The notes beneath the pieces were generated by a model, which worked only from the letters and a program-made list of their open reading frames with translations, did no database searches and was not told the origin of the DNA. This document shows positions 60,407 through 64,000 of a DNA stretch of 64,000 bases, piece after piece (the stretch's first letter is position 1; each line of letters opens with the position of its first letter). This stretch comes from Bacillus massilinigeriensis (GTDB taxonomy: Bacteria; Bacillota; Bacilli; Bacillales; Cytobacillaceae): assembly GCF_900117315.1 (NCBI RefSeq), contig NZ_LT630337.1:1853261-1917260 (forward strand). Reading direction: 5' to 3'. The position numbers were made by a program, and so were the translations under genes.

Positions 60407-61351
60407 TTAATGTTTGTGTTGTGTTTTATATTTTTCAAATTCCTTTTCAGAACAAAGAACAAAATGTTCGGGTGCAATTTCACGAAGTTCCACCTTGTCC
60501 TCATCGGAATAATTATGAGATGCTGGATCATATCCTTTCCTTCTACGAGTACGTTCAGTAATTGGGTCAGGAAGTGGGATGGCTGATAATAATGATTGAG
60601 TATATGGATGCATTGGATTATTATAAAGCTCATCTGCTGGTGCAAGCTCAACCATTTTACCAAAATACATAACACCAATACGATCACTGATGTATTTGAC
60701 CATGGATAGATCATGAGCGATAAACAGATAAGTTAATCCTTTTTCACGCTGTAATTCTTTCATTAGATTGACAACCTGTGCTTGAATTGAAACATCCAAT
60801 GCTGAAATTGGCTCATCAGCAATAATAAACTCTGGCTCAACTGCTAAAGCTCTAGCTATACCAATCCTCTGTCTTTGTCCCCCAGAAAACTCATGTGGAA
60901 AACGGCTTGCATGTTCCTTGCTAAGACCAACTGTTTCAAGCAGTTCGTATACCCTATTCATCCGTTCTTCCTTTGTTTTTGCTAGACCATGAATGTCAAT
61001 TCCTTCGGCAATTACATCAGAAATTTTCATTCTTGGATTTAAGGAAGCATACGGGTCTTGGAAAATCATTTGCATTCTGCGGTTAAATGCCTTAAGTTGG
61101 GCTCTTGATTTTTTCCCATGTACATTTTCTCCGTCAAAAAATACTTCCCCGTCGGTTGCATTATATAATCTGATGATGGTTCTTCCTGTTGTTGACTTCC
61201 CACAACCTGATTCACCTACTAATCCAAGAGTTTCCCCTTTATAGATATCAAAGGATACTCCATCAACGGCTCTAACTTCATTTGGTTTACCTATATTGAA
61301 ATATTGCTTTAAATTTTTGATTTCTAACAATTTTTCTTTCTTTTCCATCAA
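60407..61351 (-). CDS. oppF: oligopeptide ABC transporter ATP-binding protein OppF
   Basis: The 314-residue ATPase has Walker A GLVGESGCGKSTTGR, signature FSGGQRQRIGIARAL, Walker B EFIIADEPISALD, and the C-terminal oligopeptide/dipeptide extension (HPYTQSLLSAIPLPDP, then ending FEKYKTQHKH). It energises peptide import with OppD. It is the last gene of oppBCDF, 19 bases after oppD. Opp feeds quorum peptides (Phr) and nutrition in Bacillus. Confidence 0.95.
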   Translation of the reverse strand: MMEKKEKLLEIKNLKQYFNIGKPNEVRAVDGVSFDIYKGETLGLVGESGCGKSTTGRTIIRLYNATDGEVFFDGENVHGKKSRAQLKAFNRRMQMIFQDPYASLNPRMKISDVIAEGIDIHGLAKTKEERMNRVYELLETVGLSKEHASRFPHEFSGGQRQRIGIARALAVEPEFIIADEPISALDVSIQAQVVNLMKELQREKGLTYLFIAHDLSMVKYISDRIGVMYFGKMVELAPADELYNNPMHPYTQSLLSAIPLPDPITERTRRRKGYDPASHNYSDEDKVELREIAPEHFVLCSEKEFEKYKTQHKH

Positions 61352-61370
61352 TTACTACCTCCTTTTCGCG

Positions 61371-62405
61371 TTATTTCGTACCTGGAAATTGTTTCATTCT
61401 TTTTAACACAGCTGCTGGTGGTTCTACTTTTGGAGCATCCGGATGTAGTAACCATGTAGCTGCATAATGTGTATCAGATACTTTAAACATTGGAGGTTCT
61501 TTCTCTAAATCTATTTTCATCGCATAACGATTTCTAGGTGCAAAGGCATCTCCCTTTGGGGGATTTAGCAAATCTGGTGGTGAGCCTGGTATTGCATAAA
61601 GATGCTCTTCGGCTGTATCTAAATCTGGCATTGAACTAATTAAACCCCAAGTATATGGATGTTTTGGATTGTAGAAAATTTCATCGACAGTTCCGATTTC
61701 AACAATTTTACCACCATACATAACAGCTACACGATCTGCTACATTGGCAACAACGCCCAAGTCATGTGTGATAAAGATAATGGAAGTGTCAATTTTCTGT
61801 TGTAGATCCTTCATTAATTCTAGGATTTGCGCTTGAATCGTTACATCAAGTGCAGTTGTTGGTTCATCAGCAATTAAGATTTTTGGGTTACAAGCTAAGG
61901 CTATGGCAATAACAACCCTTTGTCTCATACCACCAGAGAATTGATGCGGATATTGTTTAAAACGCTCTTCAGCCTTTGGAATCCCAACAAGTTTAATCAA
62001 TTCAAGGGCACGTTCTTTTGCTTCATGTCTGCTTAGCTTCTGGTGTTTAATAATTGGTTCCATGATTTGCTTTCCAATAATCATTGTTGGATTTAGGGAT
62101 GTCATTGGATCTTGGAAAATCATAGATATATCTTTTCCGCGAATTTTTTGCATTTCTTTATCTGTTAACTTGGTAATATCTTTACCTTCAAAATTGATTT
62201 CTCCGCTTTTGATTTCTGAATTACTTTCAGGTAATAATCTCATGATTGCTTTTGTGGTTACGGACTTTCCTGAGCCGGATTCACCTACTATTGCTAATGT
62301 CTCTCCCTTATAAAGGTCAAAATTAGCACCTCGAATTGCCTTTACTTCACCTGCAAAAGTGTGAAATGAGATATTTAAATCCTTCACTTCTAGTAATTTT
62401 TCCAT
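61371..62405 (-). CDS. oppD: oligopeptide ABC transporter ATP-binding protein OppD
   Basis: The 344-residue ATPase has Walker A AIVGESGSGKSVTTKAIM, signature FSGGMRQRVVIAIAL, Walker B ILIADEPTTALDVTIQAQ and the C-terminal oligopeptide module (NPKHPYTWGLISSMPDLD, GSPPDLLNPPKGDAFAPRN). The module probably binds an iron-sulfur cluster in some homologues, but the Cys set is not evident here. It partners OppF. ATG 62405 is 16 bases after the oppC stop, with AGGTGAGACAT-type ribosome site. Confidence 0.95.
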   Translation of the reverse strand: MEKLLEVKDLNISFHTFAGEVKAIRGANFDLYKGETLAIVGESGSGKSVTTKAIMRLLPESNSEIKSGEINFEGKDITKLTDKEMQKIRGKDISMIFQDPMTSLNPTMIIGKQIMEPIIKHQKLSRHEAKERALELIKLVGIPKAEERFKQYPHQFSGGMRQRVVIAIALACNPKILIADEPTTALDVTIQAQILELMKDLQQKIDTSIIFITHDLGVVANVADRVAVMYGGKIVEIGTVDEIFYNPKHPYTWGLISSMPDLDTAEEHLYAIPGSPPDLLNPPKGDAFAPRNRYAMKIDLEKEPPMFKVSDTHYAATWLLHPDAPKVEPPAAVLKRMKQFPGTK

Positions 62406-62421
62406 TATGTCTCACCTGCCT

Positions 62422-63447
62422 TTAGTCTCTCATTTTTGGATCTAGCGCATCACGCAATCCATCAGCTACCATATTAAATGCAATCATAATCAAACTGATG
62501 ATAATAGCTGGGTTAATCATTTGTTCTGGGAATACACGCATATTTTTAAAGCCATCATTAATAAGTGTTCCAAGAGATGCTAACGGCTCTTGTAATCCAA
62601 GACCGATGAAACTTAAAAAGGCTTCGAAGAATATAGCATTAGGAATGGTAAACATTGTATTAATAATAATTACACCAGCTAAATTCGGTAACAGGTGTCT
62701 AAAAATAATTTTCCCATGGCCAGCACCTAACGTTCTTGAAGCTAATACAAATTCCTGATTCTTAAACTTCAATACCTGCGCCCTTACAACCCTTGCCATA
62801 CCTGTCCAGCTTGTTAAAGTTAAGGCAACGGTAATCGAGATAATTCCTGGCTTCAATATCAAAATCATGAGAATAACGACAATTAGATTTGGAATACCCA
62901 TGACTATTTCGATAATCCTCTGCATAAAGTCATCCACACGACCACCGAAATATCCAGATATAGCACCATATGTTACACCAATAAGCATATCAATAAGTGC
63001 AGCTAAAAAGGCAATATATAACGAGATTTGTGTACCTTTCCAAATACGTGAAAATAGATCTCTACCGAGAGCGTCAGTACCAAACCAATAATATTCATTA
63101 ATATTCTTTTGCTCATAGGGATTGATTTCGGTCCCATTGGGAAGGGTTCTTACTCCATCAAAAGGGAGCCAATGGACGTTCTCCAGTGCTTTGACTCGTG
63201 GAGGTAAATTGGAATGCGCCGTTAATTGACGGTCAAAATCATAATGACTGATTAGTGGACCAACAAAAGCCAATACCCCTAGAAGGAATATCACTACTAG
63301 ACTGACAATTGCGGCCTTATTCTTTCTGACCCGCAGCCATGCCTCCTGCCAGAAGTTTAAGCTAGGTTTTGAAATCTCTTCGCTTTTTGTGGAATCAATA
63401 ATTGCGGGCTCAAAAAGTTCGTTTGGAATTTTTTCAAGTTGTGCCAT
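62422..63447 (-). CDS. oppC: oligopeptide ABC transporter permease OppC
   Basis: The 341-residue permease has an N-terminal cytoplasmic extension, membrane segment AAIVSLVVIFLLGVLAFVG, and five more segments. The EAA-type loop is VLASRTLGAGHGKIIFRHLL. The periplasmic-side segment WFGTDALGRDLFSRIWKGTQ is the OppC/DppC signature. ATG 63447 overlaps the oppB stop by one base (TAATG). Confidence 0.95.
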   Translation of the reverse strand: MAQLEKIPNELFEPAIIDSTKSEEISKPSLNFWQEAWLRVRKNKAAIVSLVVIFLLGVLAFVGPLISHYDFDRQLTAHSNLPPRVKALENVHWLPFDGVRTLPNGTEINPYEQKNINEYYWFGTDALGRDLFSRIWKGTQISLYIAFLAALIDMLIGVTYGAISGYFGGRVDDFMQRIIEIVMGIPNLIVVILMILILKPGIISITVALTLTSWTGMARVVRAQVLKFKNQEFVLASRTLGAGHGKIIFRHLLPNLAGVIIINTMFTIPNAIFFEAFLSFIGLGLQEPLASLGTLINDGFKNMRVFPEQMINPAIIISLIMIAFNMVADGLRDALDPKMRD

Positions 63448-64000
63448 TAATTCTTTCCTCCCGCGATACGAATTCGTGGATCAATTAATCCGTATAAAAT
63501 ATCCACTATTAAAATAATAACAATAAATAAGGCTGCATAGAGCAAGGTTGTTCCCATGATTACCGGATAATCGTTCATATTTATTGATTTAACGAATTGT
63601 TCTCCGATTCCAGGAACAGAGAAAATATTTTCAATGACTAATGATCCTGTCATTAATCCAGCTGCTAATGGTCCTAAAACGGTAATAACGGGGATTAATG
63701 CATTTCGAAGAGCATGTTTTACAGCGACAGTAAATCTAGTAGCTCCCTTTGCCCTTGCTAGTGTAATATAATCTGAGTTTAATACCTCGATCATTTCTGT
63801 TCTCATGAAACGTGATACCGTTGCTAAAGTGAACATCGCCAGAGCAATCGTTGGCAATATGGTATATTCTGGACCCTTCCATAAGGCAACAGGTGTCCAT
63901 CCTAATTTAACTGCAATATAGTATTGCATTAAACCGGCAAATACAAAGTTTGGTATCGACTTTCCGAGAACGGCTATAAAGGTCGAACCATAGTCCACCC
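63447..64000 (-). CDS. oppB: oligopeptide ABC transporter permease OppB, partial (N-terminus beyond right edge)
   Basis: The last 184 codons of OppB are present: FVFAGLMQYYIAVKLGWTPV, the EAA loop ITLARAKGATRFTVAVKHAL, GSLVIENIFSVPGIGEQFVK and the ending ILYGLIDPRIRIAGGKN. The frame is open at the window edge; the first part and the binding-protein gene (oppA) lie to the right. It forms the inner-membrane pore with OppC. Confidence 0.93.
   Translation of the reverse strand, partial: VDYGSTFIAVLGKSIPNFVFAGLMQYYIAVKLGWTPVALWKGPEYTILPTIALAMFTLATVSRFMRTEMIEVLNSDYITLARAKGATRFTVAVKHALRNALIPVITVLGPLAAGLMTGSLVIENIFSVPGIGEQFVKSINMNDYPVIMGTTLLYAALFIVIILIVDILYGLIDPRIRIAGGKN

Overview
The window is chromosomal DNA of a low-GC, endospore-forming Bacillota, almost certainly a Bacillaceae member. 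It carries spoVIF, cotO, spoVAC/AD/AEb and a YjcZ peptide. It also carries a long block of genes whose order I recognise from the Bacillus subtilis yjb/yjc region (opp, spx, mecA, coiA, pepF, yjbH to yjbQ, fabI, cotO, yjcA, spoVIF, yjcD, yjcF, yjcG, yjcH). The genus cannot be fixed from the sequence alone.

Layout. (1) 1-10.2 kb is an accessory zone. It holds a cut-off LysM protein, small membrane proteins, a DUF421 protein, a truncated plasmid-type replication initiator abutting a truncated phospholipase A2-like gene, REP-like hairpins, a SDR-MarR-SDR trio and a lone tRNA-Val. (2) 10.2-16.9 kb holds an ABC exporter pair, a small WYL-like protein, a TAXI-type TRAP uptake operon (binding protein, DUF1850, fused permease) and a PgpA-type phosphatase. 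(3) 17-23 kb holds yjcH-yjcG-yjcF, the yjcD helicase and spoVIF, with two kinds of intergenic tandem repeat. (4) 23-38.7 kb is a minus-strand acyl-CoA catabolic cluster: lactonase-like phosphotriesterase homologue, two acyl-CoA ligases, zinc-less MDR reductase, crotonase, three SDRs, two acyl-CoA dehydrogenases, APH-like kinase, ComB-like phosphatase, thioesterase and a TetR regulator. (5) 38.9-43 kb is sporulation: YjcZ, spoVAEb-spoVAD-spoVAC, YhcN/YlaJ lipoprotein, a small cysteine peptide, DUF1360 and cotO. (6) 43.2-64 kb is housekeeping: fabI, CPA2 antiporter, prpE, rluD-like, nadK, small (p)ppGpp synthetase, yjbL to yjbH, pepF, coiA, cardiolipin synthase, mecA, spx and oppBCDF (oppB cut by the right edge).

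How the genes work together. The most interesting system is the catabolic cluster. It encodes, as separate proteins, the two halves of vertebrate ACAD10/ACAD11: an aminoglycoside-phosphotransferase-like kinase and an ACAD11-type dehydrogenase. In the levulinate pathway and in ACAD10/11 this pair converts 4-hydroxyacyl-CoA to enoyl-CoA through a phosphorylated intermediate. Here it sits with CoA ligases, a crotonase, SDRs and a lactonase-family hydrolase. Near-identical 18-bp palindromes precede the kinase-containing operon and the ACAD11-like gene, so one TetR protein probably controls both. A gamma-lactone/4-hydroxy-acid route is my inference; the substrate is not known.

The catabolic cluster and the spoVA operon lie between yjcA/cotO and spoVIF, neighbours in the B. 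subtilis order as I recall it, so this looks like an insertion hotspot in an otherwise conserved block. Two families of intergenic tandem repeats (52-bp units; 20-bp units grouped in about 61 bp) each occur at two separate places and remain unexplained.
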